64,000 nucleotides of DNA from Hemerocallis citrina (lineage: Eukaryota > Streptophyta > Magnoliopsida > Asparagales > Asphodelaceae). A program made the position numbers and the translations under genes. The stretch is taken from the NCBI GenBank assembly GCA_017893485.1, contig JACEHZ010000373.1, positions 124,001 to 188,000 on the forward strand, given 5' to 3'. This document shows, one piece after another, positions 12,136 to 24,908 of this stretch. How positions within the stretch are numbered: position 1 is the stretch's first letter; every line of letters starts with the position of its first letter. The notes beneath the pieces were generated by a model. The model searched no databases and was not told the DNA's origin. It saw only the letters and a program-made list of their open reading frames with translations.

Positions 12136-14026
12136 TAAATAATTAAATAAATAAATGAGTTGTTTTGGGGGGATTTGAATTTGAGTTTTGGGGGGGAAAT
12201 GTGTTTTGTGATGTTAGACCTGGACCTTTGATTTTGGGGGTGATTGAAGGAGAGCCACGTGATAGCTTTCTTTGTGTTTTATTATATAGATGACTGGGAA
12301 AAATCTCTAATTTTTGTGGAATTAATTGATGACTTTTTCTATCTCATTTTATGTTTTTGAAACCAATGGAAATATTCCAAACTGCATGTTGTTTAATAAA
12401 GAATTATGTTTTCAACCAGATTCTATTCACTTTTGATGAAAACTTTGTGAATAAGAACTGTAGACTTATTTATATATTTTATCACCCTTTTGACGGATCT
12501 AGATTTCGAATTATATTTTATAAATTATCTCAGTTTTGGTACTACTATGTCTGAACTTTCAGAATTGAGATTTTGTTGCATTACTCTATTTTTCCAATTT
12601 TGTTGACTATACTATCTGTAATATAAATTCATGATATTTTATATTTTGAGACTAGATATGTTACGGAATCTTCCAGATTTTTTTCAAATTTAATTATAAT
12701 GATTTTAAACTCTTTTCATGCTTATAAACACGATTTTACATTTTCTGGCTAAACATAACTTCTGTATTAAACGCTGTTTTTAACCCTGTTTCTGTGGCTG
12801 ATATGTGACTTATATATATGTGCTGGAATCAGCAGAGATTCTAGTTTGTAGGTTTTCTGAAGGAAATCTCAGAATTGGGACAGTAGTGTCTTGCTGTCCA
12901 GAACTGAAAATTTCGTTGTTTGACCATTATGAGTTGTTTTTATCAACCGTTGCAATCACTATTTCATCTTAGACTTAATTTCTATTCATTACATTTCTTT
13001 ATCCTATTTGTATTCGTTCACACATGTTTATTGATAATAAAAAAAATCAAGCCGAGGTTTTAAGGGAAAAGATCGAGTAGTGGACAATATAGAAATACAT
13101 ATTCATAAGGGACTCATTTTCCCACTGTTTACTGTGGTACCTACTGTTTATCTCTGGGTGCGTGAGGGCATGAACCATGACACTGTTACTGTTAGTTATT
13201 ACTGTTACTGTTACTTTTTGTCGGAATATATTGTCCTATAGAAGTTCCACTAAAAAATCTTAAAGCAAAACTGTTTGTTGTAGCAACCATGTGGTAAAAT
13301 CGGGGACGCATGAAGTGCTACCTATTTAGTAATGAACATTAGACATAAGAATAACTGTTTACACAGTCATATCCTGTTACGCAACTGTAGACTTTACTTT
13401 TACTGTTGATTACTGCTATCGTTGACACACTGTTACTGTTGATCCTTACCGTTACTGTTATACTTCTCCTGTTATCACTACATTGCTTACTGTCATATTT
13501 AGACTGTTATTTTTTCTACCCTCTCCATGTTAGTATTACCTATTTAGTTTAGTTTTTCACTTCATTTTCCTACTTGTATTGCTTGCGGCCCGGACTTGCA
13601 TCCAATGGGCGATATGTTTTCCTGTTTTCCCTATTTTCCTTATAATTGCCATATGAGCAGGTTTTGCTTATCAATTTCCTACTGGAGTTGGTGAGCAAAA
13701 GTTTTGAGCTGCGCAATTGGAAATAATTTTCTTCAAATATTTTGATGAACTATTTTATTTCATGAACTGTATTGAGACTTGTATTTGGGCTTATTGTCCC
13801 ATGATTATGGTTTTGTTTCAGATCTAGTATTTGTTAGAACATTTATTTTTGATGCAATAAATAGTGTTGAGTTATGATTGTTTTTGCATGCTTGGTTGGA
13901 GTATACTATTATATTTACTATTATGATGAGTCAAGCAAGTCCGTACAGCTTATGGATGGTGAAAACTATTTGCTTGGCTTAGTCGCGTACCGTATTCCGT
14001 ATTCTTTTGAAAAGTGGGGTGTGACA
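10069..14026 (+). mobile_element. LTR-like unit P1, same family as L1/L2 but plus orientation
   Basis: The unit ends GGGGTGTGACA at 14026, the inverse of the L1 LTR end at 4199; about 90 bp at the two ends match as inverted repeats. Further blocks match the reverse complement of L1 in the same order: 12390-12540 to about 900-1040, 12780-12900 to about 490-700, and 13020-13120 to about 240-350. A TATA-like box (CTATATAAAC) lies near 10171, followed by ACCCTAACCCTAA and a C-rich leader (10200-10540). The overlapping ORFs in that leader (10188-10731) are low-complexity and not credible genes. The U3 start is not recognisable next to the L1 boundary. A separate repeat is inserted at 11264-12289. 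Confidence 0.6.
11264..12289 (+). mobile_element. Interspersed repeat X, copy inserted in P1
   Basis: It starts ATATACTAGATTTGCCCG and ends TTTTATTATATAG. The sister unit P2 has the uninterrupted site at about 15402-15416, which defines this as an insertion. The 3' portion (GATCTGGACCTTTGATTTTGAG through TTTTATTATATA) occurs three times in partial tandem, separated by (TA)n-(GA)n tracts at 11861-11927 and 12079-12136. The same family forms the array at 50266-53815. No coding potential is visible. The superfamily is unresolved: I see no clear TIRs and only AT-rich flanks. Confidence 0.6.
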
Positions 14027-14330
14027 ATTTCATGGCCTAATTGTTTATTATTTGATTTCTACCCTTCTGGATCCAATTTCTAACCCAATCTACCATATTT
14101 GGATCCAAAAACCTATAATCCGCCCTATTGGATCCTAAACCCGCTACCCAATACCCTCTTTTACCCAGTCTTCCTCAAATCTCTCCTCACATTCACCTCT
14201 ATCTGCCTAACAAGCAGATCACTCCCCCATGATCTTCCCCTTAATTCCGAAAATCCTAACTTACCAAAATTCCCTTAAATACTAACCAAATTTGTTCTCT
14301 CTTTCTCCCTACTATGAACAATTCCTAAAC

Positions 14331-14377
<47 letters not shown>

Positions 14378-17215
14378 CGTGCTCCTCGTCGGCCGTCGAC
14401 CACCCGTCGCACCCCGTCGCCGTCGCATTCCCCCGGCGACCACCCGGCCAATCGCGTCGCCCCGTGCCACGCCACTCCGCCATCAGCGCCCTCGGCCTTC
14501 ACCCACAACCCCTCACCCCGAGCATCCATCATCCGCCATACCTTCCATCTTACGATGTCGAACACTTCTGCCGCCTGCCGCTACCCCACTGTCCGTGTGC
14601 CACCATCAACCTTCATCCCGCAACCCCCCCCCCCCCCCCCCCCCCCCGGTTGTTCGTGAGTCGTTGTATTCATGTTCGTTGGCCAGGATCCATTCCCGAT
14701 ATTCTTTCTTGTAGGATTTGTCATCTTCATTGAGGCAAGTAACTTGTATATTATTTTTGTTCGTATACAAGTACAAATACCGCATGTAGTCTTGCTCATG
14801 ATAATCTCTTGATAATCTTGATCTCATTGCTTGATCTGTTTCCATCAATTTGTAGTCTTGATCAATCAAAAGAATTTGTCACACACACACACACACTTAC
14901 ACGAAAATAAATTAGATCTAGATAAATTCTTGATGTATATATACTCTTTCGTGATCTATTGTATGTTGTGGATCTTGTTACATGATTGATGTGCTAGATG
15001 TGTATCTCGATGTGGACTTGTTAATACCCATGATATGATTGATTTAAATGTTCAATATATCATGTTTTGCATCATGCTCTAATTTGAATCTATCGTAGAT
15101 GAATTGTTTGATTAAATGTGTGAAAGAAATTTCTTTTTTGCTGCTGCCCTGATTTGGTACAGCAATTTAGACCCTGTTAAAGTTAGTAAAATAAATTATA
15201 TTGTGAACATGATTCGTAGGCCTCGGTGTCTATTTTTCATAACATTTGACGGATCTCAATTTCGATTTTGGATGTGCGAGTTATCTCTGTTTTACTACAG
15301 CTGTGTCGTAATTTCCAGATTATGATTTATAAGGTCGCTGCATGATTTGTCATTTTAAAACTGATGTTAAAAGTAAAATTTGGAATTAATATTTTTCTGG
15401 GTATGTCTAGACTTGACTGGGATCAACCCCTAATTTTGGTGAAATTTTTTAATGATTTTTATAGCTTATTTCATGCTTGTGAAATCAATCATGTAATTTT
15501 CAAACTACATGTTGTTCAGTAAAGAACTCTATTTTCAACCTGATTCTAGTCATTTTATATAAAAGCTTTGTGAATATGAAATGTAGCCTAGTTTTTCTAT
15601 TTTAGAAACCTTTTGACGGAATTGAATTCCGAATTGTATTTTGTGAATTATCATTGTTTTAGTACTGCTGTGTCAGCAAGTTTCAGATTCATAAATTTGC
15701 TGCATCATTCTGTTTTCCAAATTTAATTGAATATGCTATCTGTAATGGAATTTTATGAAATTTTATATGCTGATCCAAGGAATGCTAGGGAAACTTCCAG
15801 ATTTTTCCTAGATTTAATTATGGTGCTTTTAGACCCTTTTTATGCTTATAAATAAAACTTTACAATTTCTGGCTGAACATGATTTCGGTGTAAAATGCTG
15901 TTTTGAACCCTGTTGCTGAAGTTGTTATATGAATTGTGTATATGCACTAGATTTGGCTGAGAGTCTAGTTTCTAGATTTTCTGAAGGAGCTAGATTTGCA
16001 TTCCTAGGGGCAACAAAAATCTCAGTTTTGGTGCAATAACGTCTTGTTGTCCAGAATTTAAAGTCTCGTTGTCCTAACTATTATAAGTTGTTTTGTCACC
16101 CGATCATGCCTTCTATCCAACTTGTCTTTCCTGTTTGTGCATGTATATGCCTGCTTTAATAATAATGACAAGTAATCAACTCGGGGTTAAGGGAAAGATC
16201 TAGTAGTGGAAAATATAGAAATGTGTACATGAAAAGGGAGTCGTGTTTCCTACTTGTTACATGTTAGATGATTACATGATACATTATCCTGATTACCTGA
16301 CTACGTATTTTCCTATAGGAATGTGTACTCAAAAGGGGACCCGTAGGTCCTACCTGATACATAATTACATGTTATATGATTATATGATTATATGATTACA
16401 TGATGTATGATTATGTTTACCTTTTTACATGATACATGAGTACACGATCCTATATAATCCACTAAAAAATCTAAATGCAACTTGCATGTATTTAGCAACC
16501 ATGTGGTAAAATTTGGGACGCATGAAGTGCTACCTAGAGAGGATTAAATACAAAACTTGAGAATACATGATCACTTGCACATTCCTGTTACCTGTATATG
16601 CTACCTGACACCTGTTACTTGTTTACCTTCTTGCATGCTACTTGATACCACTACATGTCACCTGTACCCTGTTATCTAATCATGTCACTTGATTCTATTT
16701 TCTTGGTTTAAGAATTAATTGCTCTATTTCGCTGTCACACTCCTTCCATACTTATTTCAGTACTTGCTTCTTGTTGATATTTTGTATTTTGTTTATCTGT
16801 TTTCGTACTTGTTGATTGTGCAACATGCGGCCCGTAACTTGCACTGACGGACGTATTGTTTTCTGTTCTCTTTTCCTACAAATTGTTAAATTTGCAGATT
16901 TTGGTGACCAGCTGCCCGAAGGAGTAAGTGACCAAGTGTTCTAGACTTGGCTAGAGTTCCTGCTTGAGTTATTTTCCTATTTTGAATAAACTGTATTCAT
17001 TGCTACTTGGATCTTGTAATGGATACTTTGTCCAAGAACTTATAACTGTTGTTTCCAGATCTGGTTATTTGATAATTATGTATTTTGTTTTCAAGTAAAT
17101 CTATTGATTTAGAAATTTGATTCATGCATGCGTGGTTGACTAATTTCTGTCTATTCTTGTTTATTCATATGTATTGTTGAAAGAATCCTTACAGCTTATG
17201 AATGGTGAAAGCCAT
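14027..17215 (+). mobile_element. LTR-like unit P2, tandem to P1, right end truncated
   Basis: It is parallel to P1 throughout. It has a CT-rich and C-rich leader at 14330-14680, a block at 15120-15330 matching 10965-11180, a block at 15530-15670 matching 12390-12560, and GCGGCCCG near 16828 matching 13585. It should end GGGGTGTGACA like P1, but stops within the terminal inverted region at about 17215, where sequence of L2 begins. The (CT)n at 14336-14374 and the poly-C run at 14626-14646 are simple sequence. ORFs across them are artefacts of composition. Confidence 0.55.
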
Positions 17216-18065
17216 TCGATGGAGAGGGACGCTCGGGATGCAGGCGCTGTGGGGGAGGTGTAGGTTGCGGGTTTCGGGAAGGAGCAGCAGAAGAAGATGG
17301 AGGAGGGGGAGTTTGGGCAGTTGAGAGAGAAGATAATTAGGGTAACTAATAGAGATTAGGATTAGAGGGATTAGTGGGATTTGATTAGTAGGGGAATAGT
17401 TAATGGGCAGTTAAGGAGATTAAGAGGGTAGTGGAGAGATATGAGGAGATTTGTATACTGATAGTTTAATTTAGGTAGGGTAGGACTAATGGGTTAAAGG
17501 GTTTGGGTATACAAATTTGGGTTTGGGTTTTGGGTTTATATTAAATTTGATTTGTGCTTAACTCATACATTAAACAATCAAATAGTGAAATAGTATTATT
17601 ATAGAATGGTTAGAAAACTTGGGCTTGGAGTAGATTTTAAAAACATTTATTAATTATAAAAGTAACCATAAATTAAATAATCAAGTAGTAACATTAATTA
17701 ACCAGAAATTAAATAATCAAGTAGTAACATTAATTAGCTAATCAAATACAAAACGAATATCATAGAATGGGTTAAGATAGAACTTTTCACAAAATAATCA
17801 AATGAATAATAATAGATTTGGTTTTGGACTAAAATATAAAAAATCAATCATTTAGGAATAAAAAATATACTTATATATTGGAATACGATTTGTGTTAAAA
17901 TATACAATCATTCAAAATAAATATAATTGTTGATTAGAAAATTTTTAACAATAACTTGAATATTCTAGTGTGTACAATTGAGTTCAAAATAGCAGAAGAA
18001 TTACAGATAATTGGAATACAAGAATACGAGAAAAAAAATTGGTATAAACGAAAATGGGAGTTACA
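17216..18065 (-). mobile_element. L2 element, truncated 3' LTR
   Basis: This stretch matches about 29959-30768, the U3 end of the L2 5' LTR, starting TGTAACTCCC on the minus strand at 18065. The rest of the LTR is missing and the sequence switches at about 17215 to the plus-oriented P2 unit. The junction looks like an illegitimate recombination or a deletion. Confidence 0.65.
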
Positions 18066-18875
18066 ATCCTACCCACCTTACAAAAAATTTCTTTCTCAGG
18101 CAGATAGTAGGATAAAATCAAAGCAAACGAAGTAAGAAATTAGAGGCGGAGAAACAATGTGGTGGCAACACCAGAAGAAGAAGGAACATGGATAGGTATG
18201 GAGTGATCTAGAATGATGTTAAATAAAGATTCACTGAATGATGACAAATAAAAATGTATAGGGAGAAGGTAAACCATATCAGAAGGAGAAGAAACAGTAC
18301 GAGACTTGTGAGATGACGAAACAAGAAGAAGAAGGAGTAGGTTGAATTGGAATCAAAGAGAGAATGGATAGGGAAGAATTGAACCAATTAAGTATTCGAT
18401 GGATGAGGATGAATACAATGAATGGAAGGAAGCAACCAATGTAAAGAAGGAGAAGCAACATGATAATCCCGGAACCTGTGGGTTATGGGCAAACCACACT
18501 TCCGTTGTGCCACTCTGATCGGGAAGTCTTCATCATTAGCATCCATTATCCCCAGGAGTAGCCTGCACACCTTATAGCGAACAACAACGCCTCCTGTCGT
18601 GGTGGTGTTCTAAGCCACTGACATGTCGATGTAGATCAAATATGCCAATCGACGAATCGAGAAGAAATAGAAGGGAATAAGGCAAGTATCTAGATTGCAA
18701 GATGGTTATTACATGTTCATGTGATCAATGTGGTGTGTATATTTTTTAGCATAACATGGTTCGAACCTAGCTAGAGCCTAACCGTTATGCCTAAACCCAA
18801 CCTGGCTAACACATTAGCCAAATTGGTTCCCAACCTGGTTAGAGTTTAATCTGGCTCTAATACCACTAAAAATCC
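18066..18875 (-). mobile_element. L2 internal region with primer site
   Basis: This is a non-coding internal region of about 810 bp. It is flanked by a purine-rich tract next to the 3' LTR (18067-18079) and by a primer site reading TGGTATTAGAGC on the minus strand (18854-18865). That site differs by one base from the L1 site and is again about 10 nt from the LTR end. Short blocks match the L1 internal region. No gag or pol is visible. Confidence 0.65.
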
Positions 18876-21800
18876 TGTCACGCCCCGCATCTCGTTATAC
18901 GAAAACACATGCATGTAGCTGAGGCCCAGCGAATGATATAAGTGTGCCAACTCATATCATCCATAAGCTATACAATGCCAGTAAGCTCAACAATATAATA
19001 ATAATCACATAAACAAGAACTTACAAAATAGTTGGAGAATAAACAATGCAATAATAGTTCGATAAGATTCTTAAGTATCACATCGCTTTACCTGTATGAC
19101 ATTAAATCAAAAGAAAGATGGATGGTACCCGTTAGAGCAAGCTACGGGTCGCAAGTAGTAACAAGCAAAATGGGAACACGGAATCATGTAACGGGAACAT
19201 GTTATGTAAACAGGAATCATGCAATTTATAAATAGGTAGCATGTAATTTGTAAACATGAATCATGTAAGCTTGTAAACAGGTATCATATAAATTTATAAC
19301 AGGTAACATGTAACTGGAATCATGAGTCATGCATGTGTTCAGTGTTAATCTCAAGTCTAACAATCTTTTATAAATCCTAACTAATGTACGCAATCCTGCG
19401 TCCCATACCACAGGTTCGGGGTGCATACAAACATGTAAAGGTTTAGACTCTAGTGGTGAATTAAATAGATCATGTACTCGGAAAAATATGTAAACATGAA
19501 ACATGATTCAGTTATTCAGTTATTCAGTCATTCAGTATTCAGTATCAATGTTCAATGAACAGTTTACAGTGTCACTACAAACTGCTAGGCCTCTAGTGGC
19601 ATATCTGTCCCGGCGTTTCCACAACGCGCCGCTATAGGTATAGAATAATTTTATTTTATAAAAACACACTTTCTATAAAGACGTTGGACAACAACGCCGC
19701 TATAGACTCAAACAGTAGTATATACATATCACCTATAGCGGCGGGTATGTATACTACGCCGTTATAGGGTAGGGTAAAATGTTATGGAATTTATATGAAA
19801 ACCGCCGGGATAAACCGCACCCATAAATATACAATCCCCAATCTGCACTTCCATTGATCTCAATTCCCAAATCCCCAACCCCCAACCCTAGCTCTCGACC
19901 CAAAAATCCCAAATCCAAACCAATGCCAACACTTGCTCTGCCGCTGTCGCCGTCGCCGTCGCCGTTGCCATCTATTGCCCGACGCCAACACCCGTTTTCG
20001 ATTCCCGAGCCCCGACATCCACAATCCCCATCTTCTTTACTCTCCTCTCCATTCAAACCCTCCTCCCTCTCCCATCCCCAAACCCCAAATCCTAACCATC
20101 TTCGGCCTCCTCCTCCTCCCTATCAAATGCAGTTGCGGTGCAAACAACAACGACGGCAACACCCGGCGCAAGTCTCTCCCCTGCCTCTCAAGATCAGACC
20201 CAGCCGACAACCCCCCATCACCCTTCAGTAAGCTATTTCTTCCTCCATTTTTCTTAACCGATTAAAACTAGTAAGCGAAACCCTAATTCTTTCCCAATTT
20301 CTTTCAATTTTAGTGTTTTATATCTAAACCAATCTGTTGAAAAAATAGTTAGACTTACTGTATGGAAACCATCTCCTCGAACTCCTGCCACCACTGGACA
20401 AGTGTTGAACCTAAAGGGTATTTAATGTCTGCTGAAGTAAGCCTTAGGACCCTCAATCCATTTATCATTTTCAACTATAGTATGGCATCCAAATTTAGTT
20501 CGTTCATGGTTTAAGATTAAGTGATGTTCAACTTTATGAGTTTTTTAAATGAAATTTTATCTTTCATTGGTAGTAGATAAAATTTCAAGTTAATGTAGTT
20601 CAGGAAAATCATGTTAATTATGTAATCATTCCTTGTAACTATTATTTGATTTGTTAATTATGTTCAATCTATGTGCATTTAATCATTCTGGGTTCAGTTT
20701 CTTACAATTTTCACTACAAGACTAATAGTCTTCACCGGCATTTTTTTTCACATTCACCGGCATTTTTAAACGCCGCCGTAGATACCACCGGCAATTTATA
20801 AAACGCCGGTGCAAGTGTCGCCGAATCATTTGTCGCTGTATCTTAGGTACATTCCCCGGCATTTTTTACGAACGCCGGTATAGGTTAAAACTACACCGGC
20901 AGTTGAAAAACGCCACCGAAAGGGTGTTTTCGTTTTGGATCCCGTTTTCGGCCATCACCTACACCAGCGTTTTTAAAACGCCGGTGTAGAATTTTTTAAA
21001 ATGCTCAAAGCTACCTCGGCGCTTGTAAAAACGCCGGGGTGGATATATATATATATTTTTAAAAAATTTAATTAAATCTGCTGCTACAAATAAATCTGCT
21101 ATCATTTCCTCATCTGATTGGTTTCCTGAACTTCCACATTGATCATAACAGATGACTTGTCATCCGAAGTGGATAGAGAGAGAAACCGATGACGCCATAG
21201 AACTACTCCAGCACACACTAACTACAACAACCCTATAATGCCTCATTTCAATAAAAAACATCAAAAGGAACCCTTAGTGACCAATGTATAATCACACACA
21301 CAGTTGATGACAACAATACCTTAACACCTCTTATATTCATTCCTATGTAGCAAACTCCTTATAAACAGCAACACTAAATTTGTCTAGGACTGAGATAAGA
21401 AGCTGAACTCCTAAAACAGCAACCCTACATTTCTTTAGGACTGAGATAGAAGATGTACCCCTAAGAATGCATAAAGCTAATAATTAAGGCAAACATAGCA
21501 ATATTAAAATGCCTCAGACACAGCCAGATAATTTATACATCAGTGAAGGTTAATAAACCTCAGCCGGTAATTCCAAATTAACAAATCCTCACAGGCTTTG
21601 CATGTAGAAGAAAAATATGATTTCAAATAATAAAATAACTTTTAACTAGATACTGGAGTAACCATCATCATCAGAACAGAAGAATTTTTTCATCTAGAAC
21701 CTGATACAATCAAATTGTGTAAGAAGGTGTCCTAAGATTAAATTTCTAGCTTTCATCAATTGTTGAATGGCCACATCTACAAGAAAATCTTTAAAACCGA

Positions 21801-22709
21801 ACAAACAAAAATGACTGATAAAAAAAGATCAGATTCAGGAAGTAATAAGATTGAAACATCACTTGGAAAGAAATCCTCAGTTCAAGTGTTCGATTATTAT
21901 AATTAATTCATCATTATCCGATAAATTCACACACAAGAAAATGTAAAACATAAGAGAATAAATACTCAGTGGTGGCAATAATATAATTGGTTCGATTCTG
22001 CCAATGAACATCCTCAATATAATTTCAGAAGAGGGAGCTCTTTTATCCTCATCGTATTCTTCTGTTTTAAACATCAATTGACATGTATCGTCTTTCTTTA
22101 AAAAAATGAAAGGCAAGAGAGAAGAGATTGCTCGGTTCAGCGGGATTATCGATCGGCATGTAAATCTTTCTCTAAAAAGAGAGAGAGACCTACAATACGG
22201 TCTGATGAGCTTGAATTTTCCGTGTCATCACCACAAACCCTCTATTCAAATTAAAGACCAATCATAGCATATAACCCAGATCAAACTAAGCCCAATCATA
22301 GCATTACCAATAAGTGCATCGAGCACTTGGCAATGTGGCATCCAGCATAATCTCTTTAGTACTAATTAGAAAAAAGTAGATATCATCTTCTGAACCTAAG
22401 ATACATTTCTTATAAAAACAAAAGTAATAGTACTATACTACTATACCATTAAAATCAATTTTAAAAAAAGCACAATAAAATTTAATCACACAAAATGGCA
22501 CTATGGATGAATGAAAATATCATCACAGTTTCCTATAAACACCAGATAACCCAGATCACTCTAAGCCCACACCTCTTACATGAGAATATGTGAAGGCTGA
22601 TAGAAAGAACATATGTTACAAGTTGCATAACATAAAAATTGAGATTACCTAATAGAAAGAACATATGAACTGCAGCTTGTATGGCATGAACTATTTCTAC
22701 ATTAATTAG

Positions 22710-22865
22710 CTGGACTATCTCATTTTTCTTATGCACTTCTCCCTTAGGAATGGGAACATACTCCTCAGCTTCAAGATCAAATTCTGTAGCGTAAGTATCA
22801 CATCTTCCAACTCTCTTAACAGCACCACTGTTTGCTGCGATGTATTTAATGTCACCTACAACAAC
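22710..22865 (-). pseudogene. Captured RuvB-like 1 (RIN1/TIP49a) fragment in CACTA-3
   Basis: About 51 codons read as a conserved part of the RuvB-like AAA+ ATPase 1, including [19 protein letters not shown] and [18 protein letters not shown]. These are near-invariant in plant and animal RUVBL1. RuvB-like 1 is a nuclear helicase subunit of INO80 and SWR1 chromatin remodellers. Here only this part is present: it starts after a CAG acceptor at 22866-22868 and, after VQ at 22710, continues into unrelated codons instead of the family sequence. The Walker A and B parts are absent, so it is a transduplicated fragment and not a gene. The reading frame is intact over the fragment, suggesting recent capture or selection. 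Confidence 0.85.
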
Positions 22866-23475
22866 CTGTCACTCACATTAGTGATATTTGCCTACTTCGA
22901 GTCCATTTCAATAAATATAATGGATGTACAATGCATCAATTGAATTTGAAGCATTTGAAAAAATCTCATAGGCAAACAAGAAAACCATTCTTGGTCAACT
23001 ATCTCTTCTCCTTCCAAATATGAAAACCATTTTATTTCCTACTTTAAATCTCTTAGCTAAACAGTATAATTGATGGAATACACAACTATATTCAACTCTC
23101 ATCAATGTCAGTAATCCTTCGCATCACTGTTTTCCTCTTGGACCCTTGTAAAACAATGTAAACACTAGTTAAATTTGGGGGTGAAATGGACAGAACTAGA
23201 TTTTCAACATGGACAGAACTAGATTCCGTGTAAGCAACTTGATTAACTCCTAAACCATTCCTACAATTTTGCAACTACAGACTTTGAGATATCTGATAAT
23301 CAAACTATAGATTTTGGGATTGAATCGAAACTGAATTGAACCCTAAAACCCTACAACTAACAAATCAATTCAGTAAAAATTGAACCCTAATCAATTCAGT
23401 AAAAATTTTCCTGAAGAAACCCTACAACTAACAAATCCCAAAACAAATTAACCCTAAAACCTTAAAATTGTTTCA

Positions 23476-23545
23476 CCTTCTTTGATCCTCATACCATTAA
23501 GGGTTTGAAATGCCACTGGACTTCTCCATCTAAAAACACAAATGC
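23476..23545 (-). pseudogene. Possible captured exon of unknown origin in CACTA-3
   Basis: After a TTTTTAG acceptor the minus strand reads WRSPVAFQTLNGMRIKEGE, an exon-like stretch upstream of the RuvB-like fragment in the same transcriptional direction. I do not recognise the source protein. It may be part of a chimeric transcription unit starting in the G-rich segment at 23880-24120. Confidence 0.25.
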
Positions 23546-24141
23546 TGCTGTGTAAGTATGTAAGTGTTGCATGCATAATCCCCCATCTCATGGAGTATTA
23601 ATGTGTACATCATGTTGATTATCACAAGAACAACAACCAAATCATGGAAAACGCCCACCAGGCACAGAAAACACTCTCACAAAATAGTACTTAGATACTT
23701 CGCAAATAACTACTAGCAAACAATTCTCATATTCTCAAATTAACAAATTCCCAAATTCTATACTCCACAAATTAACACCTTCCCAAATTCTCAAATTCTA
23801 TACTTCACAAACTAACAAATTCTTTAAATTCCTAAATTCACAAATTAACAAATTCCCAAATACTCAAATTCATACCTAGGGTTTGCAAGATGGAGGAAGA
23901 TGATGATCATCGGAGAGACGGTGCTGGAATGGCGAGAGCGACTGAAACGACGACGTGGGGGGGGGGGGGGGGGGGCGTGGTCGGGGCTAAGGTTTGTGAG
24001 AGAGATGGGGTAGGAAGGTTCGGGGCGTGGATTTGTGATTGGGGCTAGGGTTTGTTAGAGAGAGGGCTAGGCGACGTGGGGAGGGAGGACGGGGGGCACG
24101 GCGACGGAGGGCAGAGGGCGACGATGGTGGAGGATGACGAC

Positions 24142-24559
24142 TGTAATGCCCCTGCCCTTAGCTCAGACAATTTATACAATTTATAGACAAATTAGATACT
24201 ATGTAGTACAACTGCCCACCACAGGCTGCCTCTCAAAAGTTGGTTAACCGATTTGGTGTCTCTTGATCCTTGGCAATGTTATTTATTATTATTTTTATTT
24301 TAATCATTTAATGATATGGGACTATTTCTATTTCCCAAACTCCTATTGCACAGCCGAGTACTCATAGTAAATACCCGGGTGGGCCCATCTCCCTTAATAC
24401 CATTTCATACCATTCATTAAACCATCCATTTTATATTATACCAATCCATGCATATCCATGCACTAATTTTTCAAACAGCCACATTTTAATACTTTTCAAC
24501 ATATATATTATTATATATACTACTATAGTTATCCTTTTTTTTTAACACGGGGTGTTACA
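24142..24559. mobile_element. Solo-LTR-like insertion inside CACTA-3
   Basis: This 418-bp insertion begins TGTAATGCCCC and ends GGGGTGTTACA, that is TG...CA with an imperfect inverted terminal repeat. It is flanked by a perfect 5-bp duplication ACGAC (24137-24141 and 24560-24564). TG/CA ends with a 5-bp TSD are typical of LTR retrotransposons, and similar termini occur on plant gypsy LTRs. No internal domain is present, so a solo LTR is the simplest reading. Confidence 0.75.
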
Positions 24560-24908
24560 ACGACGGTCGGGGGGCTTAGGTTCTTGAGCGCGCGGAAGAG
24601 AGGAAAATTTAGGGATTGAGTGAGAGAGAGACAGATCGAGGGGGCTGGGGTTTGGGTTCATAATCAAGGGATATAATTTCACAACTCTACCCCAGCATTT
24701 TTACGAAACGCCGGACTAGACGGGGTGGATTATTCTCGGTTTATGACCTGGGCTCTACCCCGGCGTTTCAATCAAAACTCCAGAGTAAAATCGCCGGGGT
24801 AAACTCATTTTGTTGTAGTGTTTTCTGAGAAAATAGTGAGTGAACAATAGAGCACTTGAATCTCTTAATTTTTCACTAATTCTTTTATGTTTGTAATGTT
24901 CATATTAG

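Larger units (their letters stand above)
20712..24820. mobile_element. CACTA-3, nested inside CACTA-2
   Basis: The ends are CACTACAAGACTAATAG (left) and TTGTTGTAGTG (right). The flanking trinucleotide is TTT on both sides, a plausible though low-complexity TSD. The left terminus closely matches the reverse complement of the right terminus of CACTA-1, so the two belong to one family. The subterminal motifs are CACCGGCGTTTTT-like. On its minus strand it holds a RuvB-like 1 fragment (22710-22865). A solo-LTR-like insertion lies at 24142-24559 and a poly-G run near 23948-23975. No transposase is visible. Confidence 0.85.

Noticed and set aside
14275..14869. ORFs across (CT)n and poly-C
   Set aside because: They are translations of a microsatellite and a homopolymer inside P2.
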